From Roseovarius sp. (GTDB taxonomy: Bacteria; Pseudomonadota; Alphaproteobacteria; Rhodobacterales; Rhodobacteraceae), in assembly GCA_027493545.1 (NCBI GenBank), contig JAOSKR010000003.1:243360-307359 (forward strand): a stretch of 64,000 nucleotides of DNA, in the 5' to 3' direction. Position 1 is the stretch's first letter. Each line of letters begins with the position of its first letter. The notes beneath the pieces are model-generated. The model did not search any database, had not been told where the DNA came from, and saw nothing but the letters and a program-made list of their open reading frames with translations. A program made the translations under genes and the position numbers. This document shows positions 20,242 through 29,795 of the stretch, in pieces.

Positions 20242-21813
20242 GTGACGATCCCAGCAAACCAGAATTCGGCACTTTTTTTCGTCGACCGCCACATCGACGA
20301 GGGGCGCGGCGACAGGATCGCCTTCATCGAGGCCGACGGCGCCCGGCGCGAGCTGAGCTATGGCGCGCTGGCCGATGCCACCGCGCGCTTTGCCGGCGCG
20401 CTCCTGCGTCGCGCCGTCCGCCGCGAGGAGCGGGTGGCGATGATCGTGCTCGACCAGATCGAGTTTCCGATCGTGTTCTGGGGCTCGGTCAAGGCCGGCG
20501 CCACGCCGGTGCCGATCAACACCATGCTGACGCCGGCATTCTACGAGGGCATTCTCAACGACAGCCGCGCCTCGATACTGGTGGTCTCCGAGGCGCTCTG
20601 GGACACGGTCGCGCCCGCGCTCGCCGCGAACCGCTTCCTGCGCCAGGTGGTGGTGATCGGCGGGCCGCGAGAGGGCGCGGAGACCTTTGACGAGTTCGTC
20701 CGCGACGCGCCGGCGGCCGAGACCGCCGAGGCCAGCGCCGACGAGGTCGCCTTCTGGCTCTATTCGTCGGGCTCGACCGGCCTGCCCAAGGGGGTGCGCC
20801 ACGTCCATTCCTCGATGAAGGCAACCCACGACACCTTCGCCAGCCAGGTGCTGGGGATTCGCGAGGACGACCGGGTGTTCTCGGCCGGCAAACTCTTTTT
20901 CGCCTATGGCATCGGCAACGGGATCACCTTTCCGATGGCGGTGGGCGGCTCGACGGTGCTGCTCGCGGCCCGGCCGACGCCCGATCTGGTCTTCGGGGTG
21001 TTTGAAAACCACCGCCCGACGATCTTTTGCGGGGTGCCGACACTTTTCGCCGCGCTGGTGAACGCCGGCGAGGCGGACGGCGTGCCCGATCACACGCTGC
21101 GCATCTGCACCTCGGCCGGCGAAGCGCTGCCGCGCGAGGTGGGCGAGCGCTGGGACCGGCTGATGGGCGCGCCGATCATCGACGGTGTCGGCTCGACCGA
21201 GATGCTGCATATCTTCCTGTCGAACCGGCCCGGCGACATCGTCTATGGCACCTCCGGCATCGCGGTCCCCGGGTACGACCTGCGGCTGGTGGATGAAAAC
21301 GACAACGAGGTCGCGGACGGCGAGATCGGCGAGTTGCTGGTCCGCGGCCCGTCGATACCCGAGGGCTACTGGAACCGGCGCGCCAAATCGCAGGAGACCT
21401 TTGTCGGCCAGTGGGCGCGCACCGGCGACAAGTACGAACGCAACGCCGATGGCCGGCTGATCTATTGCGGTCGGGCCGACGACATGTTCAAGGTGTCGGG
21501 TATCTGGCTGTCGCCCTTCGAGGTCGAACAGGCGCTGATCGAGCACCCGGCGGTGCTCGAGGCCGCGGTGGTGGCCCGGCGCGACGAAGAGAACCTCGAA
21601 AAACCGGCGGCCTTCGTGGTGCTGAAAAAGGGGGTGGACGCGTCCGTGACCAAGGAATTCAAGAACTTCGTGAAGGAAAAGATCGGTTTGTGGAAATATC
21701 CGCGCTGGATCGAGGTGGTGGATGAACTGCCCAAGACCGCCACCGGCAAGATCCAGCGCTTCAAGCTGCGCGAGGCGCAACTGACCGGAGCCAAGCTCGA
21801 GGAGGTGCAGTGA
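20242..21813 (+). CDS. Benzoate-CoA ligase
   Basis: This acyl-adenylate-forming enzyme would activate benzoate to benzoyl-CoA, the entry step of the box pathway. The 523-aa protein has the P-loop YSSGSTGLPKGVRH near residue 172, the A-site motif VGSTEMLHIFLS, TGDKYERNADGR and the catalytic Lys in KTATGKIQRFKLRE near residue 502. SAGKLFFAYGIGNG is typical of benzoate-CoA ligases. The GTG at 20242 follows GGGAGGAC; the frame stays open upstream to 19762, but that extension is basic and unlike the family. The stop overlaps the next ATG (TGATG). Confidence 0.92.
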   Translation: MTIPANQNSALFFVDRHIDEGRGDRIAFIEADGARRELSYGALADATARFAGALLRRAVRREERVAMIVLDQIEFPIVFWGSVKAGATPVPINTMLTPAFYEGILNDSRASILVVSEALWDTVAPALAANRFLRQVVVIGGPREGAETFDEFVRDAPAAETAEASADEVAFWLYSSGSTGLPKGVRHVHSSMKATHDTFASQVLGIREDDRVFSAGKLFFAYGIGNGITFPMAVGGSTVLLAARPTPDLVFGVFENHRPTIFCGVPTLFAALVNAGEADGVPDHTLRICTSAGEALPREVGERWDRLMGAPIIDGVGSTEMLHIFLSNRPGDIVYGTSGIAVPGYDLRLVDENDNEVADGEIGELLVRGPSIPEGYWNRRAKSQETFVGQWARTGDKYERNADGRLIYCGRADDMFKVSGIWLSPFEVEQALIEHPAVLEAAVVARRDEENLEKPAAFVVLKKGVDASVTKEFKNFVKEKIGLWKYPRWIEVVDELPKTATGKIQRFKLREAQLTGAKLEEVQ

Positions 21814-22637
21814 TGGCATTGGACTGGGCCGCCGGCGGCGGCACGCTGAAAGCGGGCGGAAAGACGCTGGAATGGGCGGGCTTCGGTCCGGCGCCCGGGG
21901 GAGACGCGCCGGTGATCGTGATGCTGCACGAGGGGCTGGGCAGTCTCGGCCTCTGGCGTGAATTCCCGCAAAGGGTGGCGCACGCGACGGGGTTGCCGGT
22001 CTTCGCCTGGTCGCGCGCGGGCTACGGGGCATCCGACCCGGCCGAGCTGCCGCGCCCGCTCGATTACATGACGCGCGAGGCGACGGGCCCCCTGGGCGAA
22101 GTGCTCGACGCCATCGGGGCGGCGCATGTCATCCTCCTGGGTCATTCCGACGGCGCCACCATCGCCGCCGAATATGCCGGGCGGATCGAGGATTTCCGCG
22201 TCCGCGGCCTGATCCTGATGGCGCCGCATTTCTTTGCCGAAGAGAGCGGGCTGGCCGAGATCGCCCGCGCCGGCGAGGCGTTCCGGACCGGCGATCTGAG
22301 GGAACGGATGGAGCGGCACCACCGCGATCCAGAGGCCACCTTTCGCGGCTGGAACGACGCCTGGCTCGACCCCGGTTTCCGCAAATGGAACGTGGCCGAC
22401 GTGATCGACTATCTGCGCATCCCGGTGCTGGTCATCCGGGGCCGGCTGGACCAGTACGGTACGCTGGCGCAGGTGCGCGAAATCGAGGAGCGCTGCTATT
22501 CGCCGGTGGATGTGCTGCTCCTGGATGATTGCCGCCATTCCCCGCATCTCGACCGCCCCGACGAGACACTCGCGGCGGTGGCCGAGTTCGCCGAGCGGCT
22601 GCAGCGGATCGAGGCGGCGCAGCCCGAACACGCATGA
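21813..22637 (+). CDS. Alpha/beta hydrolase of the benzoate (box) cluster
   Basis: A 274-aa alpha/beta hydrolase. The nucleophile elbow GHSDGA places Ser near residue 111, and a late His is in DDCRHSPHLDRP. The oxyanion region is LHEGLGSLGLWREFP. Hydrolases of this kind recur in box clusters, and suggested roles include hydrolysis of a CoA ester or ring-cleavage intermediate, but the substrate is not established here. The ATG at 21813 shares its A with the ligase stop, and AGGAGG precedes it. The 3' end overlaps the DUF309 gene by four bases. Confidence 0.85.
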   Translation: MALDWAAGGGTLKAGGKTLEWAGFGPAPGGDAPVIVMLHEGLGSLGLWREFPQRVAHATGLPVFAWSRAGYGASDPAELPRPLDYMTREATGPLGEVLDAIGAAHVILLGHSDGATIAAEYAGRIEDFRVRGLILMAPHFFAEESGLAEIARAGEAFRTGDLRERMERHHRDPEATFRGWNDAWLDPGFRKWNVADVIDYLRIPVLVIRGRLDQYGTLAQVREIEERCYSPVDVLLLDDCRHSPHLDRPDETLAAVAEFAERLQRIEAAQPEHA

Positions 22638-23113
22638 CCGCGCAAGCCCCGGCCCGGGCGGGTGCCGCGACGCAGGGGGGCGACCTGTCCGGCGGTCCGC
22701 ACCTGCCCGGCCGCACCCCGCGCCCGCCCGAGGCCGTCTTTGCGCCGCTCAAGGCGGGGCTGGCGGGGCTCTCGGAGCCGGCCGATCTGGCTGCCAGCAC
22801 GGCCTTTGCCGCGGGAAGGGAGTTCTTTGCGCGCCGCTATTACTGGGAGGCGCACGAGATGTTCGAGGCGGTCTGGATCCGCCTGCCGCCGGCCGGGGCC
22901 GAACGGGTTCTGCTGCGCGGGCTGATCCAGCTCGCCAATGCCGGGCTCAAGGCGCGCATGGGGCGGGGCAGGGCGGCCGCGCGCATCCTTGCGCTGGCCG
23001 ATGCCGCGCTGGCCGAGGCGGCGCTGCGCGCCCCCGGGGGCGCGATGGGCCTGGCGCCCGGTGTGATCGCGGCGCTCAGACGTCAGGCCGCGGGCGAGTC
23101 GGCCGATGAGTAA
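22634..23113 (+). CDS. DUF309 domain protein embedded in the box cluster
   Basis: This 159-aa protein carries the DUF309 signature: GREFFARRYYWEAHEMFEAVW, here split as FF.RRYYWEAHE and MFEAVW, then a helical segment LLRGLIQLANAGLKARMG. The conserved E-x-H-E and W residues are present. No biochemical function is established for the family. The ATG at 22634 overlaps the hydrolase stop (ATGA), so it is tightly coupled to benzoate genes. The N-terminal 45 residues are rich in Ala, Gly and Pro and look disordered. It ends the first transcription unit before the boxC promoter. Confidence 0.8.
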   Translation: MTAQAPARAGAATQGGDLSGGPHLPGRTPRPPEAVFAPLKAGLAGLSEPADLAASTAFAAGREFFARRYYWEAHEMFEAVWIRLPPAGAERVLLRGLIQLANAGLKARMGRGRAAARILALADAALAEAALRAPGGAMGLAPGVIAALRRQAAGESADE

Positions 23114-23314
23114 CGCACGATAATGCAATGGCTTGCTGCCATGGATCCGGGGATTATGTGCATAATGCTGCATTACAAGTCGAAAAAACGTCCTGCCAGT
23201 CAGCAATAATGGCTTGTTCGGCGCTGTTATGGGCAATATGGTGCATCCCAGACTCACGTTTAGAATGATTCTGAAGCACCCGAAGTCAGGGCGCCGACAG
23301 GAAAGGAGGGCCGC
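23114..23314. promoter_or_regulatory. boxC promoter region with TGCA repeats
   Basis: This 201-base spacer is AT-richer than its surroundings. TGCA occurs at 23124, 23159, 23169 and 23242. The central element TGCATAATGCTGCA at 23159-23172 has the same TGCATAA-N3-TGCA layout as the site at 19708-19721, and it is flanked by ATTATG and ATTACA. The boxC ribosome-binding site AAAGGAGGG lies at its right end. It is probably a second BoxR-controlled promoter; no terminator was seen. Confidence 0.55.
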
Positions 23315-24973
23315 GTGTCCCAGAGCATAGACTTCCAGACCGACCCTTCTCGCTATCGCCACTGGCGGGTCGAGTATGACGGGCCGGTGGCCAATCTCTA
23401 CATGGATGTGGACGAGGATGGCGGGCTTTTTGATGGTTACAAGCTCAAGCTCAACTCCTACGATCTGGGCGTCGACATCGAGCTTTCGGACATCGTCCAG
23501 CGGATGCGGTTCGAGCACCCCGAGGTCAAGGTGGTGGTGATGCGTTCGGGCAAGGACCGGGTGTTCTGCTCGGGCGCCAACATCCGCATGCTGGGCGGCG
23601 CCGAGCACGGCCACAAGGTGAATTTCTGCAAGTTCACCAACGAGACCCGCAACACCTACGAGGCGGCCGAGGACGAGTCGGGCCAGAAATACATCTGTGC
23701 CATCCGCGGCGCCTGCGCCGGCGGCGGCTACGAGCTGGCGCTGGCGTGCAACCACATCATGCTGACCGATGACAGCACCTCGTCGGTGGCGCTGCCCGAG
23801 GTGCCGCTTCTGGCGGTGCTGCCGGGCACCGGCGGGCTGACCAGGGTGACCGACAAGCGCCGCGTGCGCCGCGACCTCGCCGATGTCTTCAGTTCGGTCG
23901 AAGAGGGCGTGCGCGGCAAGCGGGCGCAGGATTGGGGGCTCGTCGACGAGGTGATCCCCAACTCGAAATTCGACGCCGTGGTCGAGGAGCGCGCCCGCGA
24001 ATTCGCCGCCAAATCGGCCAAGCCCGATGTCGACAAGGGCATCGCACTGCCCCCGCTCGAACGCCGCTTTGATGAGGACGGCGTGCATTATTCGCTGGTC
24101 GAGGTGGCCATCGACCGCGCCGCCCGCACCGCCACCATCACGCTTTCGGGGCCCGATGCCGACGCGCCCGCGACGATGAACGAGGTGGTCGCGCAGGGTG
24201 CGGATTTCTACCTGCTGCGGCTGGCGCGCGAGCTTGACGACGCGATCCTGCATCTGCGTTTCAACGAGCCCGAGATCGGCATCCTGAGCTTTCACAGTCA
24301 GGGCGACCCAATGCTGGTGCTGGCGCATGAGGAACTGCTGCTGGCGCATTACGGGCACTGGCTGGCGACCGAAATCCTGGCCTGCTGGAAACGTCTCCTG
24401 AAGCGCGTCGACGTCACTTCACGCTCGCTGGTGGCGGTGGTCGAGCACGGCTCGTGCTTTGCCGGGGTGCTGGCCGAGCTCCTGTTTGCCGCCGACCGCA
24501 GCTACATGATGGAAGGCGAGTTCGAGGGCGACAACCGCCCCACCGCCACGGTGACGCTGAGCGCGGGCAATTTCGGCCGCTACCCGATGGGCAACGGGCT
24601 GAGTCGTCTGGAAACCCGCTTTCTGGGTGCGCCCGGGATGGTCGAGGCCGCGAGCGGGCGCATCGGCGAGCCGCTCGAGGCCGAGGAAGCCGACGAGGCC
24701 GGGCTCGTCACCTTCATCCTCGACGATATCGACTGGGAGGACGAGCTGCGCATCTTCTACGAGGAACGCGCCTCGTTCAGCCCCGACGCGATGACCGGGA
24801 TGGAGGCCAACCTGCGCTTTGCCGGTCCCGAGACCATGGAGACCCGCATCTTCGGCCGGCTCACGGCGTGGCAGAACTGGATTTTCAACCGCCCCAACGC
24901 CACCGGCCCCGAGGGCGCGCTGCAACGCTACGGCACCGGCCAGCGAGGCGAATTCGACCGCCGCCGCGTCTGA
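23315..24973 (+). CDS. boxC: Benzoyl-CoA-dihydrodiol lyase BoxC
   Basis: BoxC opens the ring of 2,3-epoxybenzoyl-CoA (or its dihydrodiol), releasing formate and 3,4-dehydroadipyl-CoA semialdehyde. The 552-aa length and start QTDPSRYRHWRVEYDGPVAN fit the family. It contains two crotonase-type halves. The oxyanion regions are FCSGANIRMLGGAEHGHK and IRGACAGGGYELALACNH in the first half, and VVEHGSCFAGVLAELLFAAD in the second. The C-terminus FNRPNATGPEGALQRYGTG is characteristic of BoxC. The GTG start has a strong AAAGGAGGG. Frame is intact. Confidence 0.95.
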   Translation: MSQSIDFQTDPSRYRHWRVEYDGPVANLYMDVDEDGGLFDGYKLKLNSYDLGVDIELSDIVQRMRFEHPEVKVVVMRSGKDRVFCSGANIRMLGGAEHGHKVNFCKFTNETRNTYEAAEDESGQKYICAIRGACAGGGYELALACNHIMLTDDSTSSVALPEVPLLAVLPGTGGLTRVTDKRRVRRDLADVFSSVEEGVRGKRAQDWGLVDEVIPNSKFDAVVEERAREFAAKSAKPDVDKGIALPPLERRFDEDGVHYSLVEVAIDRAARTATITLSGPDADAPATMNEVVAQGADFYLLRLARELDDAILHLRFNEPEIGILSFHSQGDPMLVLAHEELLLAHYGHWLATEILACWKRLLKRVDVTSRSLVAVVEHGSCFAGVLAELLFAADRSYMMEGEFEGDNRPTATVTLSAGNFGRYPMGNGLSRLETRFLGAPGMVEAASGRIGEPLEAEEADEAGLVTFILDDIDWEDELRIFYEERASFSPDAMTGMEANLRFAGPETMETRIFGRLTAWQNWIFNRPNATGPEGALQRYGTGQRGEFDRRRV

Positions 24974-25015
24974 GCCAAACCGGAAACACAAGAGAACCAC
25001 ACAGGGAGATACCCC

Positions 25016-26469
<1,454 letters not shown>

Positions 26470-26540
26470 TCATTGCGCGCGCCGTGCCGGTCGCGGCGCG
26501 CGCATTTCCGGCTCGAAGCGTCACGGCACAAGGCACCTCC

Positions 26541-27737
26541 ATGACCAAACCGTTCATGCAGCACCTGATCGACCCGGAAATCTGCATCCGGTGCTATACC
26601 TGCGAAAACACCTGTCCCATCGACGCCATCAGTCATGACGAGAACAACGTCGTGGTCGATCCCGCCATCTGCGAGCAGTGCATGGCCTGCATCCCGGTCT
26701 GCCCCACCGGCGCGATCGACGAATGGCGCGTGGTGACGACGCCCTATACGCTCGAAGAGCAGTTTTCCTGGGACGAGTTGCCGGCGCAGGAAGAGATCGC
26801 CGAGGCGGCGGACGGCGGCGGCATCGAGGCGCTCGACGACGAGATCGCCCGCCTTCTGGAAGCGGCCCATGCCGGTGCCGGCGGCAAGACGCGCGCGCCG
26901 GCCTCGGCCGCCAGGGCGTCGGTGAACCTCTACAACCTCGAACGCCCGGCCCGGGCGCGGGTTCAGGGCAACTACCGCCTGACCGCCGGGGACTCGGATT
27001 CGGACGTGCGCCACATCATCCTCGATTTTGCCGCCCAGCCCTTTCCGGTGCTCGAGGGCCAGTCGATCGGGATCATCCCGCCGGGCGAGGATGCCGAGGG
27101 CAAGCCGCACCTGCCGCGGCTCTATTCGGTCTCGAGCCCCCGAGACGGCGAGCGGCCGAACTACAACAACGTCTCGCTGACCGTCAAAAGAGAGCCGCGA
27201 GGCCTGTGCTCGAACTATGTCTGCGACCTCAAGGCGGGCGACGAGGTGCGCGTCACCGGCCCCTTCGGCGCCACCTTCCTGATGCCTGACGATGGCGCGG
27301 CGCGGCTCCTGATGATCTGCACCGGCACCGGTTCGGCGCCCTTCCGCGCCTTCACGATGCGCCGCCAGAGGATGTCGGCCGGTGGTCGCGGCGACGGTGA
27401 CATGGTGCTCTTCTTCGGCGCCCGCACGCCCGACAGCCTGCCCTATTTCGGCCCGCTTGGGAAAGTGCCCGACACGGTGCTGAAAAAGCACCTCGTCTTC
27501 AGCCGCGTGCCCGGGCAGGACAAGGAATATGTGCAGCATCGCATGCTGGCCGAGCGCGAGAGCGTTGCCGCCATGCTGGGAGACGTGCGCACCCACGTCT
27601 ACATCTGCGGCCTCAAGGGCATGGAAGAGGGCGTCGAGGCGGCCCTGACCGAAATCGCCGGCGCCGCCGGGCTCAACTGGACCGACACCCGCGACGCCAT
27701 GCGCGAGGCCGGCCGCTATCATGTCGAGACCTATTGA
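26541..27737 (+). CDS. boxA: Benzoyl-CoA 2,3-epoxidase reductase subunit BoxA
   Basis: BoxA passes electrons from NADPH via FAD and two [4Fe-4S] clusters to BoxB. The N-terminal ferredoxin part has Cys at 15, 18, 21 and 25 (CIRCYTCENTCP) and at 44, 47, 50 and 54 (CEQCMACIPVCP). The ferredoxin-NADP reductase-like part has the FAD motif RLYSVSSPR and the NADP motif CTGTGSAPFRAF, and it ends MREAGRYHVETY. The 398-aa length is typical. The ATG at 26541 is 71 bases after boxB; the frame further upstream is not conserved. Confidence 0.95.
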   Translation: MTKPFMQHLIDPEICIRCYTCENTCPIDAISHDENNVVVDPAICEQCMACIPVCPTGAIDEWRVVTTPYTLEEQFSWDELPAQEEIAEAADGGGIEALDDEIARLLEAAHAGAGGKTRAPASAARASVNLYNLERPARARVQGNYRLTAGDSDSDVRHIILDFAAQPFPVLEGQSIGIIPPGEDAEGKPHLPRLYSVSSPRDGERPNYNNVSLTVKREPRGLCSNYVCDLKAGDEVRVTGPFGATFLMPDDGAARLLMICTGTGSAPFRAFTMRRQRMSAGGRGDGDMVLFFGARTPDSLPYFGPLGKVPDTVLKKHLVFSRVPGQDKEYVQHRMLAERESVAAMLGDVRTHVYICGLKGMEEGVEAALTEIAGAAGLNWTDTRDAMREAGRYHVETY

Positions 27738-28180
27738 TGAGCTTTGAACACCAAATCCATGTCAGCTGGGGCGACTGCGATCCCGCCGCCATCGCCTATA
27801 CCGCGCGCATCCCCGAGTTCGCGCTGCAAGCCATCGATGCGTGGTGGGAGGATCAGGGTCTGGGCGGCTGGTACGGGATGAACCTTGATCACGACATCGG
27901 TACGCCGTTCGTCAAGATGAACATCGACTTCCGCGCCCCGGTCACGCCCCGGCACAGGCTGATCTGCACGGTGCGGCCCAACCTGCTGGGGCGGACTTCG
28001 GTCGGCTTCCATGTCGATGGGCACCAGGACGGCAAGCTCTGTTTCGAGGGCGATTTCGTCAACGTGTTCGTGACCCCCGCCCGCTTCGAGAAATGCACGC
28101 CGCCGCCCCACATTCGTGCCGTCGTCGAGCGCCATCTCGACACCGGGCTGCGCAACGGCATTGCGGCGGCGGCGGAATAG
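27737..28180 (+). CDS. Acyl-CoA thioesterase of the hotdog fold (4-hydroxybenzoyl-CoA thioesterase-like)
   Basis: This 147-aa protein has the hotdog thioesterase start HQIHVSWGDCDPAAIAYTAR, with the Asp of the 4HBT active site, and later FRAPVTPRHRL and FEGDFVNVFVTP. In a box operon it probably hydrolyses benzoyl-CoA or another aromatic CoA ester that would otherwise tie up CoA. The ATG at 27737 overlaps the boxA stop by one base. The boxR gene follows after about 56 bases. Confidence 0.88.
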   Translation: MSFEHQIHVSWGDCDPAAIAYTARIPEFALQAIDAWWEDQGLGGWYGMNLDHDIGTPFVKMNIDFRAPVTPRHRLICTVRPNLLGRTSVGFHVDGHQDGKLCFEGDFVNVFVTPARFEKCTPPPHIRAVVERHLDTGLRNGIAAAAE

Positions 28181-28236
28181 GGGAGCGGCATTTCCTTTCC
28201 GTACCGCGGGATGTAGGGCAGGATCGAGGGACCGAG

Positions 28237-29178
28237 TTGCGAAACGAGACAAAAGATATCGCCAGGGCTGATGTCGGCAGCTACAAGCCCGACCGCGGCG
28301 CTGCCACCGAGCTGACGGTCGAGGCGCTGATCAGCACCGTGGGCGAGCGCGTGCGCAAGGCGCGCGAGCGCAAGGGCCTGCCGCGGCGCGTGCTCTCGGA
28401 GATTTCGGGCGTCTCGCCGCGCTACCTCGCCCAGCTCGAGGCGGGCGAGGGCAACATCTCGATCGGGCTTTTGCAACGGGTGGCGCTGGCGCTCGATCAC
28501 CGCATCGAATGGCTGGTGAGCGAAGAGGACCCCTGGACCTCGGAAGTGGTGCGGGTGAGTGACCTCTATCGCACCGCCGCGCCAGAGACCCGTGCCCGCG
28601 TGCTCGACCTGCTCAGTCACGAGCCGCCCGAGCGCATGCGCGCGCGGCGCATCTGCCTGATCGGGCTCAGCGGTGCGGGCAAGTCGACGCTCGGCGCGAT
28701 GGTCGCACGCGACCTCTCCGTGCCCTTCGTCGAACTCACCGCCGAGATCGAGCAGCATTCCGGCATGTCGCTGGACGAGATCCCGGCACTCTATGGTCAT
28801 GACGGTTATCGGCGGCTGGAAAAGCAGGCGCTCGAGCGGGTGATCGAAACCCATGACGCGGTGGTGCTGGCGGTGGCCGGCGGCATCGTGGCCGAACCGG
28901 AGACCTACAAGACCCTGCTGGCGCGGTTTCATGCCGTCTGGCTCAAGACCTCTCCGGACGAGCACATGGCGCGGGTGCGCGATCAGGGTGCGCTGTCGCC
29001 GATGGCCGATCACCCCGAGGTAAGCGACCAGCTGCGCGCCATCCTGGCCAGCTGGCAGGCGCTTTACGAACAGGCGCCCGGCTGCGTCGAGACCTCGCGC
29101 AAGTCCGCCGATGCCGCGCATCGCGAACTGATAGCGCTGTTGCGCGACTGGAACCTGGCGGACGTCGAGCCCGGCTGA
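28237..29178 (+). CDS. boxR: BoxR/BzdR-type benzoyl-CoA-responsive repressor (HTH plus shikimate-kinase-like domain)
   Basis: The protein combines an N-terminal XRE helix-turn-helix (VRKARERKGLPRRVLSEISG, residues ~38-90) with a C-terminal shikimate-kinase-like domain that begins LIGLSGAGKSTLGAMVARDL. This two-domain layout is specific to the BzdR/BoxR family. In studied members benzoyl-CoA binds the kinase-like domain and relieves repression. The best start is TTG at 28237, because GGATCGAGGGA precedes it and no in-frame ATG or GTG fits. Length is 313 aa. It is the last gene of the box operon and would control the TGCA-repeat regions at 19.7 and 23.2 kb. Confidence 0.9.
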   Translation: MRNETKDIARADVGSYKPDRGAATELTVEALISTVGERVRKARERKGLPRRVLSEISGVSPRYLAQLEAGEGNISIGLLQRVALALDHRIEWLVSEEDPWTSEVVRVSDLYRTAAPETRARVLDLLSHEPPERMRARRICLIGLSGAGKSTLGAMVARDLSVPFVELTAEIEQHSGMSLDEIPALYGHDGYRRLEKQALERVIETHDAVVLAVAGGIVAEPETYKTLLARFHAVWLKTSPDEHMARVRDQGALSPMADHPEVSDQLRAILASWQALYEQAPGCVETSRKSADAAHRELIALLRDWNLADVEPG

Positions 29179-29312
29179 ACGCGCCCGGCCGGCAGCGCCG
29201 ACCGCGACCGGCCCCGCCAACCCCGCAAGCGACCAAATGACGCAAAGCCCGGCGCACGGCGGACGATTTTATGCCTTGCCAGATCACGAGACCGTGAGGC
29301 AGATTTCCGCCC

Positions 29313-29699
29313 ATGTCTCGAATGGGTCACAGCATTGCCCGGCTTGGCTGGGGCGGCATCCTGTCGCCGCTTCTTGCGCTGCTTTTGTCGGTGCAGGTGG
29401 CGACCGCCTTTCTGCCGGTGGCGGGGCAGGGCGACGGGCTGGAACTGGTGCTCTGCACCGGCGATGGCGAGCGCGCGGTCACGCTCGCGCCTGACGGCGC
29501 CCCGGTGCCCAAGGCCCCGGCCAAGGGGCACTGCCCGCTGTGCATCGTCGCGGCCACGCTCGCGCCCGGCGTCGCACCGCTGTCCGCGCCTGTCCGCGCT
29601 GCGCTCACGTACCGTTTCCCCGTCGCCCCGGCGCCGCAGACCAGCGGCCGCCTGCATGGCCGCCCCGACGCCATCCGCGCTCCTCCCGTCATCGTCTGA
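29313..29699 (+). CDS. DUF2946 family small exported protein next to copper receptor
   Basis: The 128-aa protein has an N-terminal hydrophobic signal or anchor (LLALLLSVQVATAFLPVAG) and the motif GHCPLCIVAA, a Cys-x-x-Cys typical of DUF2946 proteins. The C-terminus is Pro- and Arg-rich. DUF2946 genes are often found just upstream of TonB-dependent copper receptors, as here (97 bases). A role in copper handling is plausible but not demonstrated. The ATG at 29313 was chosen; the GC-rich sequence has many overlapping open frames, but this is the one with a signal peptide and the Cys pair. Confidence 0.7.
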   Translation: MSRMGHSIARLGWGGILSPLLALLLSVQVATAFLPVAGQGDGLELVLCTGDGERAVTLAPDGAPVPKAPAKGHCPLCIVAATLAPGVAPLSAPVRAALTYRFPVAPAPQTSGRLHGRPDAIRAPPVIV

Positions 29700-29795
29700 C
29701 CGCCCCGGCGCCGCGTACCGGTGCCTCCGCCCGCGGGCGGCGCGCGTCTTGCGGCGCCGCGCCCGTTCGATGAGACGAAATGACGGACCAAGAAC

